From contig NC_083673.1 in NCBI RefSeq assembly GCF_030384665.1, positions 3,109,501 to 3,173,500 of the forward strand: a stretch of 64,000 bases of DNA, read 5' to 3'. The notes under the pieces were generated by a model. The model was not told where the DNA came from, searched no databases, and worked only from the letters and a program-made list of their open reading frames with translations. Positions 51,687 through 61,457 of the stretch are shown piece by piece (positions within the stretch are counted from its first letter, which is position 1; the number at the start of each line of letters is the position of its first letter). Made by a program: the position numbers and the translations under genes. This stretch comes from Lodderomyces elongisporus. Taxonomy: Eukaryota > Ascomycota > Pichiomycetes > Serinales > Debaryomycetaceae.

Positions 51687-54600
51687 TCAAACCTCCTCTT
51701 CCGGATCCTCAACGTCAGCATCAGCATCCTTAAAGCGATCTCCAAGGAAGTCTATGGCATTAGCAATCAACGTGTCTCTTAACCCTTTTGGCACTTTCTG
51801 ATAAAACCAAGCAATAGGAACTGTAGAACCATGTCCAGGCCTGCAACCAACCCATGTAACATCAAATTCAAAATTCTCTGCATCGTAACCAAGTATTGCA
51901 CTCAATTCCTTTACTCTGGCCTCAGCTTCAACCAAATTAACTGGCGGCTCCTTGAACACACCACGCTGTTCAATGTATTTACGGAAGTATTTGACATTAA
52001 TTACCCGATCCTTCTTGTTCATGCTAGGTAGGTCAACTTCAAAAGCATTGTCATTGATCTTCTTAACCAACCTAAACGGGCCATGATAAACATCCGTCAA
52101 CTTCCTATATTTTCCTGGTCGCCAATACGCTTCTCTATGAAGCAAAATCATATCACCAACTTCAAAGCGAACAGGATTCTTCCCCCTGTTAGCCTTGCGG
52201 GCCATTACGTCCTGACTCAAAGACATAGTATCTTTAATCTGAGCGTGAACCGCCTCAGCACGCCGAACTAACAGTTCAGCCGACATACTACTGTGCTGCA
52301 TATTGATATCCAATATACCCGTACGATCTCTTGGAAGACGTCCAAACACAGCCTGATAAGGTGTCATGCGTATAGCAGGAGCATAATTCGTGTTAATAGC
52401 AAACTGCACAACCTTCAAGTAATGAGACCACAAGGCATGTTCCCGATGACAAAAACTCTTAATTGTCTGAATAACCACCTTATTTAAAGCCTCAACCTGA
52501 CCATTCGTAGATGGGTTGTTAGTACTTGTAGTCCTGAAATCAATCTGATAATACTCGAACACATATTTCATGATACTATTCATAAACTGAATATCCTTAT
52601 CTGACTTGATCACATCTGGAACACCGAACACTGAAAATACCTCATCAATCAATAACTTGGCAGTTTGAATAACCTTTGACTTTTTCCTCGTCGGGATGCA
52701 CACACAATACTTCGTCAACGCGCACACAACCACCAAAATGCAATCATATCCTTCAGGTGTTGTAGGGATACCTGTCACAAAGTCTAAGTGGATAGTACTG
52801 AACACATCCTTAGGTACATCACTAGGCAACATTAAACCGCCAACTGAACCGTGAATCGCCTTAGCTCGCTGACAATGATCACATGAGTTCACATAATCCG
52901 TCACAACCTCAAGCAACTTAGGAACAAATAAATATGGCTGTATTGCAAAATAACATTTGGTTATTCCAAAATGCCCAAACGAGTGCACCTTATCCAATAC
53001 CAACATTGCTACCGACTTACCCACAACTGGCTTTGATCCACCCTGCGTATTGTAATATAACACACCATCTCTCAAAGAATATTTCTTGATCGCACTCTTT
53101 AATTCCGGGGGAATTGGATTCCTTGCGCGATCCGTATCTTGAAGTAACTTCAAAATCTGTGATAAATAAGCATCCGTGTCGTACGAAGCCTTTATCTGAT
53201 CCACAACATTTCGTTGTCGTAATACCTGGGTAACAGTTTCTCCCGATTCTATTACCTCGTTGACTGTAGCATCTAAGTCGTCAACCTCAACCTTACCAGC
53301 ATCTACCAAACGCGATAACACATCAGCAAGAACGTTTTCTTCTCCACTTCGATACCGAACCTTGAGATTACACTCTTGCAACGATTCTAGCCAACGAATA
53401 ATTCGTTCCGACTCTGGACGAGTATTCGAAGCAAATAGCGTTTCTAAGCTTTGGTGATCTGTATACACCACCGTTTCGTAGCCTAAAATATAATGCCTGA
53501 ACTTCTTAACAGCAAACACAATCAGTAACAACTCCTTCTGCCTAATAGGATAATTCCGTTCAGCAACCGTTAGGGAACGGGAAACCATCTCAATGACCCC
53601 GACTACCTCTTGATTATGAACCTGTGTAAGAACTGCACCAATCGCATGATGTGAAGCGTCAACTTCCAACTGGAAACTCACTGGTTTTAGGTCATAATTA
53701 ACCTTGATTAACAACTCAGATTTCAACAATTTCCTTCTCAATTTTTCAAACGCTTCCTCGTGCACCTTAGTAAACTGAACTTTACGTTTGGTAGCGAACT
53801 CATATAACGGAGCAGCGACTTGTGAAAAATTTTCAATGTAGTGGCGGAAATAATTAAAGAAACCCAACGCACTTCTCATGTCCTTTGGATTGTCTGGTGT
53901 CTTAAGAGCAGCAATAGCTTTCAACTGAGCTTCAGGAATTCGTGTTCCCTTCATACCCACTTCATGACCTAAAAAGGTCACCCTCGATACGCCCAATTCG
54001 CACTTGGAACCTTTAAAGAAGAATTTGTTTCTTCTGAACGCTTCAAACAACATCTGCAATGACTTTCTGTGGTCCTCTATAGAATTAGAGTAGACAATAA
54101 TGTCATCAATATAGTTTACACAACCAGGTATCTCCTGAATTAACTGAGAAACCGTTTCCTGCAAAATAGCTGGAGCGTTGGTAAACCCAAATGGCAATAC
54201 ATTATAAGCAAACTTCTTGCCGAATGCTGTAAAAGCGGTAACATGACTAGTCTCATCGTCCAAACGGATCTGATGGAAACTCTGTGTCATATCCAAAGTG
54301 GAATAATACCGATAACCTGACACCTCCTTAATCAACTGTTCAACCACTGGCATCTGAAATTGTTTCTGAACTACCGTTAAATTCAATAACCGATAATCCA
54401 CACACATCCGGTAAGAACCATCTTTCTTACGGACAAACAACACAGGGGAATTGAAGTCAGATTCTCCCACGCCCAACTGTCTAATCAAACCAGCATCAAG
54501 CATCTTCTTGACCTGAGACTTAAGCTCCGCAAACTCTGGTTTACCTAGTGGATACTGCTTTCCACTCGGGGCCGTTACGTATGGAATCACATTAATCCGA

Positions 54601-55547
54601 TGATCCCATTTCCCCCTAGACACCGGCGTTTCCTTCAACTCTTGAAGAAATATGTCCTTATAATCCTTGATGAGGTCGGGAAACAAACCATTTGGATCCC
54701 TCGGCAACTCCTCACCAACTTCCTCCGTCTTTAATGTGAACACACCAACTTCCGCAGCATTTTCAACTGCCTCAACGAATTCCTCGCTGTCAACCAACCC
54801 AAGAGGGTTCTCTTTGCTAACTCCGGCAAAGGATCTCTTTTTGAATGAGATCAAATTCTCGTGTTCACCGACGAATCCTAGTCCCAATACCATATCTTTG
54901 GAAAACCCTGGGACAACCATAAACCAACGGCTGAAATGTATACCGTTAATACTAAACTCAAGCAACACTCTCTTGGTCACTTGCCTACTTGCACCGAATG
55001 CAACTACCACGTCGCATAAGCAAGTATCCTGAGGGAGACTATCGATCTTCCCTCCCACAAACTCAGCCAGCACCAAGTCTGCGCCCGAACCGGAATCTAT
55101 CAATGCCATGCATTCCCTGCCTTTAACCGAAGGCAGTGTCATTACCACCGGAACATAAAACTTACTATTTTCAATGGGAGGTGGCGGAATGACCTTCTCC
55201 GGATCAAACCCCTTCCTCACTGAAACCTCAAAGAGCTCAAGCTCTTTCAACTCTTGCGAGTCACCATCCCGACCTTGGGATCCACTGACGTCCGTCAGCC
55301 GTGCAGCTTCATCTAACTCATCCAAGTTACAATCAGCCCTCAAACTCGGTACCTCTTGTACGAGTTCATTCCTCTTAGCATCGTCACGCGTTACCACACT
55401 TCCCAACTCCGCGCGCACCTCCTCCGGACGCCGAACCGAAACTTGATCAAATGTCACGGTACGTCTACCGGACTCCAGTGCCAAGCTGTTTGGTTTAACG
55501 TCCCCCAGCTCTAGAGACTTAACTAGTTTTTTGAGTCTCCTGAAGAT
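51687..55547 (-). CDS. POL: Pol polyprotein (protease-RT-RNase H-integrase)
   Basis: The pol frame opens at 55547, overlaps the gag end and has no ATG; it is probably entered by -1 frameshifting at 55532-55526. Numbering is from the in-frame TTG at 55484 (1,265 codons). Protease: IDSG (Asp130). RT: YSTLDMTQSFHQIRL, LPFGFTNAP and active-site YIDD (458-461). RNase H: Asp609, Glu651, Asp676. Integrase: zinc ligands His834, His838, Cys868, Cys871, and catalytic Asp901, Asp962 and Glu998 (35-residue spacing). A GPF-type motif (YHGPFRL) lies near 1128. No stop or frameshift interrupts it. C-terminus is acidic. Confidence 0.94.
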   Translation of the reverse strand: MFRRLKKLVKSLELGDVKPNSLALESGRRTVTFDQVSVRRPEEVRAELGSVVTRDDAKRNELVQEVPSLRADCNLDELDEAARLTDVSGSQGRDGDSQELKELELFEVSVRKGFDPEKVIPPPPIENSKFYVPVVMTLPSVKGRECMALIDSGSGADLVLAEFVGGKIDSLPQDTCLCDVVVAFGASRQVTKRVLLEFSINGIHFSRWFMVVPGFSKDMVLGLGFVGEHENLISFKKRSFAGVSKENPLGLVDSEEFVEAVENAAEVGVFTLKTEEVGEELPRDPNGLFPDLIKDYKDIFLQELKETPVSRGKWDHRINVIPYVTAPSGKQYPLGKPEFAELKSQVKKMLDAGLIRQLGVGESDFNSPVLFVRKKDGSYRMCVDYRLLNLTVVQKQFQMPVVEQLIKEVSGYRYYSTLDMTQSFHQIRLDDETSHVTAFTAFGKKFAYNVLPFGFTNAPAILQETVSQLIQEIPGCVNYIDDIIVYSNSIEDHRKSLQMLFEAFRRNKFFFKGSKCELGVSRVTFLGHEVGMKGTRIPEAQLKAIAALKTPDNPKDMRSALGFFNYFRHYIENFSQVAAPLYEFATKRKVQFTKVHEEAFEKLRRKLLKSELLIKVNYDLKPVSFQLEVDASHHAIGAVLTQVHNQEVVGVIEMVSRSLTVAERNYPIRQKELLLIVFAVKKFRHYILGYETVVYTDHQSLETLFASNTRPESERIIRWLESLQECNLKVRYRSGEENVLADVLSRLVDAGKVEVDDLDATVNEVIESGETVTQVLRQRNVVDQIKASYDTDAYLSQILKLLQDTDRARNPIPPELKSAIKKYSLRDGVLYYNTQGGSKPVVGKSVAMLVLDKVHSFGHFGITKCYFAIQPYLFVPKLLEVVTDYVNSCDHCQRAKAIHGSVGGLMLPSDVPKDVFSTIHLDFVTGIPTTPEGYDCILVVVCALTKYCVCIPTRKKSKVIQTAKLLIDEVFSVFGVPDVIKSDKDIQFMNSIMKYVFEYYQIDFRTTSTNNPSTNGQVEALNKVVIQTIKSFCHREHALWSHYLKVVQFAINTNYAPAIRMTPYQAVFGRLPRDRTGILDINMQHSSMSAELLVRRAEAVHAQIKDTMSLSQDVMARKANRGKNPVRFEVGDMILLHREAYWRPGKYRKLTDVYHGPFRLVKKINDNAFEVDLPSMNKKDRVINVKYFRKYIEQRGVFKEPPVNLVEAEARVKELSAILGYDAENFEFDVTWVGCRPGHGSTVPIAWFYQKVPKGLRDTLIANAIDFLGDRFKDADADVEDPEEEV
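55473..55532 (-). promoter_or_regulatory. -1 ribosomal frameshift signal (A AAA AAC plus hairpin)
   Basis: In the gag frame the last codons are TCA AAA AAC TAG, making a perfect X XXY YYZ heptamer A AAA AAC (55532-55526). A -1 slip gives AAA AAA CTA GTT, exactly the pol frame. After a 9-nt spacer (TAGTTAAGT), CTCTAG-AGCTG (55516-55506) can pair with CAGCT (55488-55484) and CTGGAG (55478-55473), an 11-bp stem with a 5-nt bulge and one U-G pair. Loop GGAC may pair with GTCC just downstream to form a pseudoknot. Confidence 0.8.
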
Positions 55548-56395
55548 TTACCCGAGGTCTTTCCACGCAATGGGCAGAACTTCGCAATATGCCCAGTCTT
55601 ACGACAATTAAAACAGCCATTATTCGCCTTTAACAACTGCTTTTCCAGCTTTCTGAGTTTCCTAACAGAAACAGCATCCAATTCCATCGCATCTGGGTCT
55701 TCATATACTCTCCCAGTGTTGGCTCTATCAGCGTTCTCTTTAGAACCATCCTTCCAGCCAACTTGCACACCAGCATCCTGCAAAAGGGCATCATTCATAA
55801 TCTCGTTAAGAGATACATCGTCATTTGGCAACTTACCCATCAACGGAGATCTAATAGCACTCTTCAATCCCATAACAAAAACACGCTTATAGGATCTTTC
55901 AGACCTAAGACCTTCAGGCAATTGTGATTTAAGTGCCGTAAACTCTTCGACGTACTTTTCCACCGTACCCTTCTGCTTCAAAGCCTCCAACTTAACTTCG
56001 AGTTTATCGACGTAAGATGGATCTAAGAATGAGGTATAAAGCTTGGTCCGGAACTCATTCCAGCTAAGCTGCCAAACACCTGGATTCTTCTTCACCCAAT
56101 CATCAACTATACTACCCACCATGAATATTTGAGCATAAGCCACCTTATTATCCCGATATTTGTCGTGAAATTGAGCCTTCGTCTCGACCTCGGAAATAAA
56201 CTTCTTCAACTTCGCGGGATTACGCGGATTGAACAAGGCCGCGGGGTTCGACTCTGTACCAGCCTTAAACCTATCTGCATTCATTGTCTCAATCATCTTG
56301 GCAAACATGGTAGCCTGGTCACGAATCAACGCCTCCATGGCTTCCATAGGAACGCTGAAATGACGAGGTTCGATATCCATCCGGTCTGAATTCAT
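55523..56395 (-). CDS. GAG: Gag polyprotein
   Basis: A 290-aa Gag from the ATG at 56395. The central part (~70-205) resembles the Ty3 capsid-type retrotransposon gag domain (FISEVETKAQFHDKY...WNEFRTKLYTSFLDPSYVDKLEVKLEALKQKGTVEKYVEEFTAL). A nucleocapsid zinc knuckle, CFNCRKTGHIAKFC (CX2CX4HX4C), lies near the C-terminus (~261-274). Its stop (TAG) comes directly after the slippery heptamer, so most ribosomes make Gag and a fraction make Gag-Pol. Confidence 0.93.
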   Translation of the reverse strand: MNSDRMDIEPRHFSVPMEAMEALIRDQATMFAKMIETMNADRFKAGTESNPAALFNPRNPAKLKKFISEVETKAQFHDKYRDNKVAYAQIFMVGSIVDDWVKKNPGVWQLSWNEFRTKLYTSFLDPSYVDKLEVKLEALKQKGTVEKYVEEFTALKSQLPEGLRSERSYKRVFVMGLKSAIRSPLMGKLPNDDVSLNEIMNDALLQDAGVQVGWKDGSKENADRANTGRVYEDPDAMELDAVSVRKLRKLEKQLLKANNGCFNCRKTGHIAKFCPLRGKTSGKSSGDSKN

Positions 56396-56420
56396 GGTGA
56401 TATTAAGAATATTATAGAAG

Positions 56421-56431
56421 CGACGCTACCA
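56421..56431 (-). other. Primer-binding site TGGTAGCGTCG (initiator-Met tRNA-like)
   Basis: Two bases after the 5' LTR, the minus strand reads TGGTAGCG, complementary to the CCA end of yeast initiator tRNA-Met as used by Ty1 and Ty3. The next bases (TCG) differ from the usual CCG. Confidence 0.8.
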
Positions 56432-56433
56432 GA

Positions 56434-56803
56434 TGATTTATAATGTCCTTAATATTATAGTTGAGTCAACCTTGAACTTGCAACAAGGTTATGAGTTCGT
56501 TGGAATGTGGTATGTGGCACAACTAACTACTGTTGTACCTTCTACAAACTCTTGAATGTCTTAAACACTTATTTGTTGAAACGCAAGTTGATTTCTAAGT
56601 AGAAACTATAAACTAAATTCGAGAGCGCAAGTCCTCCTTATATAGTCCGACTTGACACATAACGAAAACTATTTACGTAGCAATACGCAGCGTATGTGCT
56701 GCATCTCATCTTGCCATCCGCTAAGCCACAAAATCACATGACAAAATGTGACGTCAGTTTTCTGAGCCCTATTCTAATCGTACCTTAGGTCCGATATAGA
56801 ACA
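56434..56803 (-). repeat. 5' LTR of Ty3-like element (370 bp)
   Basis: By direct comparison identical to the 3' LTR at 51301-51670. Contains the same CRE-like site (56749-56756) and TATA box (56637-56644) that would drive transcription of the element. Confidence 0.93.
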
Positions 56804-56808
56804 TAATT
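56804..56808. repeat. Target-site duplication TAATT, right copy
   Basis: Matches 51296-51300. It lies 11-15 bp upstream of the mature tRNA-Leu 5' end, near the expected Pol III start. Confidence 0.92.
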
Positions 56809-56818
56809 CAACAAATAA

Positions 56819-56940
56819 GACACTTTGGCCGAGTTGGTCTAAGGCGCTAGACTCAAGAACAATATAACAGTTCTTCTGACCTGAAAGGGTTGTGATTTCT
56901 AGTATCGTAAGATGCACGCGTTCGAATCGCGTAGGTGTCA
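56819..56940 (+). tRNA. tRNA-Leu (anticodon CAA), second copy
   Basis: Same 122-bp sequence, including the intron, as 49518-49639. The 12 bp upstream (TTCAACAAATAA) and about 11 bp downstream also match, and weaker similarity continues after the terminator (CAAAC...ACCAATGCATTTT versus CAAAC...ACTAATACATTTT). It is a duplicated locus with diverging flanks and conserved gene. Confidence 0.94.
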
Positions 56941-57645
56941 TTATCTTTTTTTCATTTTTTTCATTTTTTTTTTTTGTCTTTCAAACCTATATACTAATAC
57001 ATTTTTTACTCCTCGACCACCATCAGAATTTGGACAATTTGTCTAATCTTGTTTAAGCCTTTTCATGTGACTAACTGTATCACATACATATATACATACA
57101 TACATACATATATATATGTATACATATCTATATTTCGAAAAGAAGTGCTGTTCAGAAATTTCACGGCTTTGTAAAACATTGACCTTGATGTGTTGTTTTA
57201 ATTTTTCCCGTTTTTTTTTTCTCTAACAATAGCTTTCGTCAATGTGCCTTATAACTAATGAAGACAGATAATACTGTGAAGAAATTGCTGCACAAGATTC
57301 AGTAAAGAAGTTCAAAGTAATGAAGAAAACAAGGTCTTTTAAGTGGATAAGTTTTTTTTTTCTTTTTTTTATTTCTTGTTTCTAATCTTTCTACAAAAGT
57401 AGAAACCGGTAACTTTATTTTACATTTAATATCTGCAATTTTACAAAGAAAAATTGTGTAATTAATTCAACTTGAATTAGGCACTGGTAGTCAGATTCTG
57501 TTTTGTTAAAGATGTATTCATTTATGCACGTATAAGTGGTGAAGACGGGGGAAGGGGGAGGCGAGTAAAGAAGGAGTACGGGTGCTAAAGATTTTATTTT
57601 CTTTACTATTCTAACCGCGAATGAACTAGTGTGTTGCAATACCAG
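56941..57645. other. Intergenic region, no gene seen
   Basis: T-rich tRNA terminator, then AT-rich sequence with a TACATA repeat near 57,084-57,125. The MPN-gene 3' end follows. Nothing else recognised. Confidence 0.6.
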
Positions 57646-58587
57646 CTACTGACCAACCCATGGTGGATGCATATGTCTTACACCTTGGCTTTGTAAAGTC
57701 TCCAATGTCAATTTTTGCTCAGTTAAAAGGGCCAACTGCATGGTCTGCAATTTCAATAATTTGGCATTCTCGAGGTCCGAAATTCGACTAACCGGCTCAT
57801 TCTTTGATAGTTTACTACTTCGAAGATCGGATTTCGACTCGTTTTCCGTGTCTGTTGGTTTCGATACCTGCACAAGTTTTTGCTCTAAATTTTTTAGAGT
57901 ATTTGAGACATCTTCGACGTGTTTTTTGATATCAACAATTTTTGTTGGTTTTTTGTTGGCATCACTTGCTGAGTAGTAGTCTTTGTGGTCTACAATCGTA
58001 GACACTGCAATACTTTCTGTCTCGCTGATACTGATTTCTGTTGCAATTGGCTGTGATGTCTCGCATAAGTATCCCTGAAAAGGCAAATTTTTCAGAGTTC
58101 CCTCATTAAATTTCCATTTTTGCTGCTGGTATATGAGATAGATGAACAGCGAAGGTAAAGGTATACCATATGTCGCACAAAATTGCTGTATTTCTTGACA
58201 CATTGCGAGTGTAAAGGAGCCATGGTGACCCAAGTTATATTCAACCTTGTTATCAACTTTGGTATCAGTGTTGCCGTCAAGGCAGCTGCCGCCGCTGCCG
58301 CTGCTGCCGCTGCCGCTATTGGCCAAATAATAGACTCCAATCAATTGACATTCAGGATAAACAAGCTTTAGCTGATTGTACCTTTTGTACAAATATTCTG
58401 TATCAATACTGTTTCCCGTTGAATCAGGTAATATCTCGAAAGATGTCAGCGCTATTAGGTTATCACCATCTTGATAACCTATTATACACCCAAATTTGTG
58501 CTCAATGTCTCTTGCGAGTATATCTGATATGTTTAAAAGTACTTTTGATCGAAGCTTTATGGTATTTATAGTGGATGAAGTGGACAT
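57646..58587 (-). CDS. MPN-domain protein, CSN6/Csi1-like
   Basis: A 313-aa protein from the ATG at 58587. Residues ~8-170 match the MPN fold as in CSN6, eIF3f and Rpn8. They open with IKLRSKVLLNISDILAR, then FGCIIGYQDGDNLIALTSFEI, a YLYKRYNQLKLVYPECQLIGVYYL segment, and PLPSLFIYLIY. The JAMM zinc ligands (HxHPxxxxxxS) are absent, so it is a catalytically dead MPN. A Gly/Ser insertion lies at ~92-103 (GCC/GCT-type repeat in the DNA). The C-terminal ~100 residues are predicted helical. It may be the Cop9-signalosome Csi1/CSN6 equivalent; eIF3f cannot be excluded. Confidence 0.6.
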   Translation of the reverse strand: MSTSSTINTIKLRSKVLLNISDILARDIEHKFGCIIGYQDGDNLIALTSFEILPDSTGNSIDTEYLYKRYNQLKLVYPECQLIGVYYLANSGSGSSGSGGSCLDGNTDTKVDNKVEYNLGHHGSFTLAMCQEIQQFCATYGIPLPSLFIYLIYQQQKWKFNEGTLKNLPFQGYLCETSQPIATEISISETESIAVSTIVDHKDYYSASDANKKPTKIVDIKKHVEDVSNTLKNLEQKLVQVSKPTDTENESKSDLRSSKLSKNEPVSRISDLENAKLLKLQTMQLALLTEQKLTLETLQSQGVRHMHPPWVGQ

Positions 58588-59029
58588 TGCAACAAGATAA
58601 TTGGTTGAAAAGAAAACCTATTTTGAAAAATTAACCAGATTATTAAAGTAAATATTGAAATTATAATATTGCAGAACCATGCACTTTGACGGAGGGGGGG
58701 GGGGGTGGAAACTCACAAGTGCGGCTCGTCTACCAAAACCTTTTCTTTGTAACTTTTTATAAAATTTTTATCTTTAATTTTTATTTTTATTTTTTTTATT
58801 TTTTTTATTTTTTTTCTCTAAACCTCTTCTCTTCTTTCTATAATTTTCATTTTTCTTCTAAAGGACATCTTCTTTCCCCTTCCCCCCCCTTTTTAAAGGC
58901 AAAATCAAATAAACTACAGCCATCTTTGTTCATAACTACACACATATACACATACATACATATATACATATACGTATATATATCAACCAAATATAATCCA
59001 TAGAGATTGTTCATGATCATATTACAATA
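58588..59029. other. Divergent promoter region, no gene seen
   Basis: Between the MPN gene and RRN3. Has a G-run (about 58,693-58,706), T-rich tracts (58,760-58,820) and an ACATAC/TATATA stretch near 58,945-58,982. No gene seen. Confidence 0.6.
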
Positions 59030-61457
59030 ATGTCATTACACGATCCCATATCACGAAAAAGAGAAGTCGAGTTAGACTCAAATACTATTGAGGAGTTTCG
59101 AAATAAAAGGATGAAGGGCACAGACTTGTCATCACCAGCACCATCTTCAAAAAAAGTTGCAACAAAAGCAACGCCAGCATCTTCATCGGACAGCGAGTTT
59201 TCAGAGAAAATGTATCATCAATATGTTAAATCAGCTTTTGCAGCACTTGAAAAGGTATGTCCAGAATTTTTTTTTTTTTTTTTTTTTTTGGATCAAATGA
59301 AATGAAGTATTTAAGTTTATAAGATCAAAGTTTTGAAAAGTGGGAAAAATGTGGAGGTGGAGGAAAGAGAAGGATGAGTACGTACAGTGTACTATGGTGT
59401 ACTTTTACCCAATTGTTTTTAATTTACCAATATTGATCCTATCATATGCATATACAGGTTTATTGAGGCATACTAACAGTTCCTTTTCTTTTTGCTCTTC
59501 AATTTAGAACGATTCTTTGCAAATTGATACAATTACCGATAAGATTAGTCTACCCAGGACCAGTTCAACTGCCATTTCACTACCTCATTTTAGTATCATT
59601 TTAAAGGCATTAATTAGCAACACATCGCGGCTCGATAATAGAGCTTGCAACAATATGGTTCTTGCAATTCTCCGATATGACTGGTTGGATAAAGGCAATA
59701 CAAGCGACGGGGAGTACTCAATATTTGCAGATTTGTATTCCCATTTCTTATCAGTCTTGGTGAGCACCATGCCCAAGTTTCTCACCGAGGTGATGAACAA
59801 ATTAGTGCGTGAGTTTGAAAGTATTTCGTCTTTGCAAGATAATTCAAAATACCACCATACAGTTTTGCAAAAAATTCTTAAATATATACCAACAAGCATC
59901 AACTCATTGCCACAGATTTTACAGAGCAATTTCCCACCACACTTTTCTTCCTCAACAGTAGAGGTTATGAATTATGTTGACAACTTGTTGAGAATTGTAG
60001 ACTATGCTCCAGAGCTACAGTTTAGCGTATGGCAACTCATTATTGAATGTTGCATCAAGCTTGACGTAGAGTTACAGAATGAGTTGGATGACTTAGATGA
60101 TGATGAGATTGAACAACTTATACAGGGCAAGGAAGAAGATATGGAATTATTGGAGGACTCAGATAATGGAGAAGAAGAAGAAGAAGAAGAAGAAGAAGGA
60201 GAAGAGGAGGAAGAAGATAATGACGATGAGGAACAAAGAGATGAAGAAGATCTCGAAAAGGATAATCTAGAGGAGAACGAGGACGACAACGTAGCCGATG
60301 GCGAGGTTGAGTGGGTAGACCCAGAGAATTCAACACAGAGGATAAAGATGTTGTCCTCCAAACTAGACAATATAGTACAATTTTTATTGACAAAAACCGC
60401 ACCTTCCTTTACTAATGAGGAAATAAGTAATGGTAACGGAGTTACTCTTTTTAACACTATAAATTCTTTGTTCAAAAGTCATATTTTGCCAACGCATTTT
60501 ACAAAGCTGATTCAATTCTTGTTATTCCATATAACTCAGTTCCAACCGGAATTAGCCGACTCGTTTTTGGTGCTTCTCATTGATGTCGCATTTAATCCTT
60601 CTGAAATACTTGAAAAGAGACTCAAAGCAATGCAGTACTTGTCGTCATATATTGCTCGTGCTAAGAACCTTTCACGCCATCAAATCGTATTTATTGTCAG
60701 TTACTTAATGGGATGGATTAACAAGTATATCATGGAGAGGGAGCAAGAGGCATTAGAATTTCAGAACAACAAGAACAAAACTACGAGCAGAAATGATAAT
60801 AGAAATCACAATACAAATCAATCGCAGCAACAAACAGGGGGGATGGAGAGATTTAAATTATTCTACTCAGCATTCCAAGCATTACTCTATATCTTTTGTT
60901 TCAGACATGAAACATTACGAAAGCAAAATACCGCTGTAGGCCCATCGAACTCAGAATGGGAGTGTGAGATTGATAAATTCTTTCAGCGTGTGATTATTGC
61001 AAAATTCAACCCATTAAAATTTTGCGACGAAACAGTGGTTTACATATTTGCCAAATTGGCTACCAAGTTGAATGTATGCTATTGCTACTCGATAATTGAG
61101 CACAACAAGCGCGAAAGGATACTTCAAACCAACGGAACCTTGGCGATGCCTTCAGCAGTGGCCAACTTTAAGCAGAAACAAGAGTTTTTGGACCTTGAGG
61201 CATATTTCCCATTTGATCCACTCGTGTTACCCTTGAGCAAGAGGATAGTGAGAGTAAATTTTGTAGAGTGGTCAGAGGTCAACCCCGAGGAAGAAGATGA
61301 CGAAGATAGTGGTTCTGGAAGCCATATAGACGACGATGATGAAGAGGAAGATGAAGAGGAAGATGAAGAAGACGAAGAGGATGATGGTGATAGTAGTAGT
61401 GACGAAGAGGATGATGACGAAGCTAGTGACGACGATTCAATGAATGAGGATGATTAA
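59030..61457 (+). CDS. RRN3: Rrn3, RNA polymerase I initiation factor (one intron)
   Basis: Spliced gene: exons 59030-59254 and 59508-61457, 724 aa. Rrn3 binds Pol I and recruits it to the rDNA promoter. The protein is a HEAT-repeat-type factor; conserved stretches include YIDDLL-like VEVMNYVDNLLRIVDYAPELQ..., the LFYSAFQALLYIFCFRHETL segment and the FLDLEAYFPFDPLVLPLSKRIV block near the C-terminus. Acidic Glu/Asp runs (~220-260 and the last ~60 residues) are extra low-complexity regions. Without splicing, exon 1 would run into a Phe-rich stretch. Confidence 0.92.
59255..59507 (+). other. Spliceosomal intron of RRN3 (253 nt)
   Basis: GTATGT donor (59255-59260), TACTAAC branch site (59471-59477) and TTTAG acceptor ending at 59507. 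Phase 0, joining ALEK to NDSLQ. It contains a T20+ run just after the donor. Confidence 0.95.

Larger units (their letters stand above)
51301..56803 (-). mobile_element. Full-length Ty3/gypsy-type LTR retrotransposon
   Basis: A 5,503-bp element on the minus strand. It has 370-bp LTRs that I find identical, a primer-binding site, gag, pol and a polypurine tract, and a TAATT target duplication. The gene order protease-RT-RNase H-integrase is Ty3/gypsy type. Open frames and identical LTRs point to a young, possibly active copy. Its 5' LTR faces the second tRNA-Leu gene, with the edge 15 bp upstream of the mature tRNA start, as expected for Ty3-like targeting. Confidence 0.95.
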
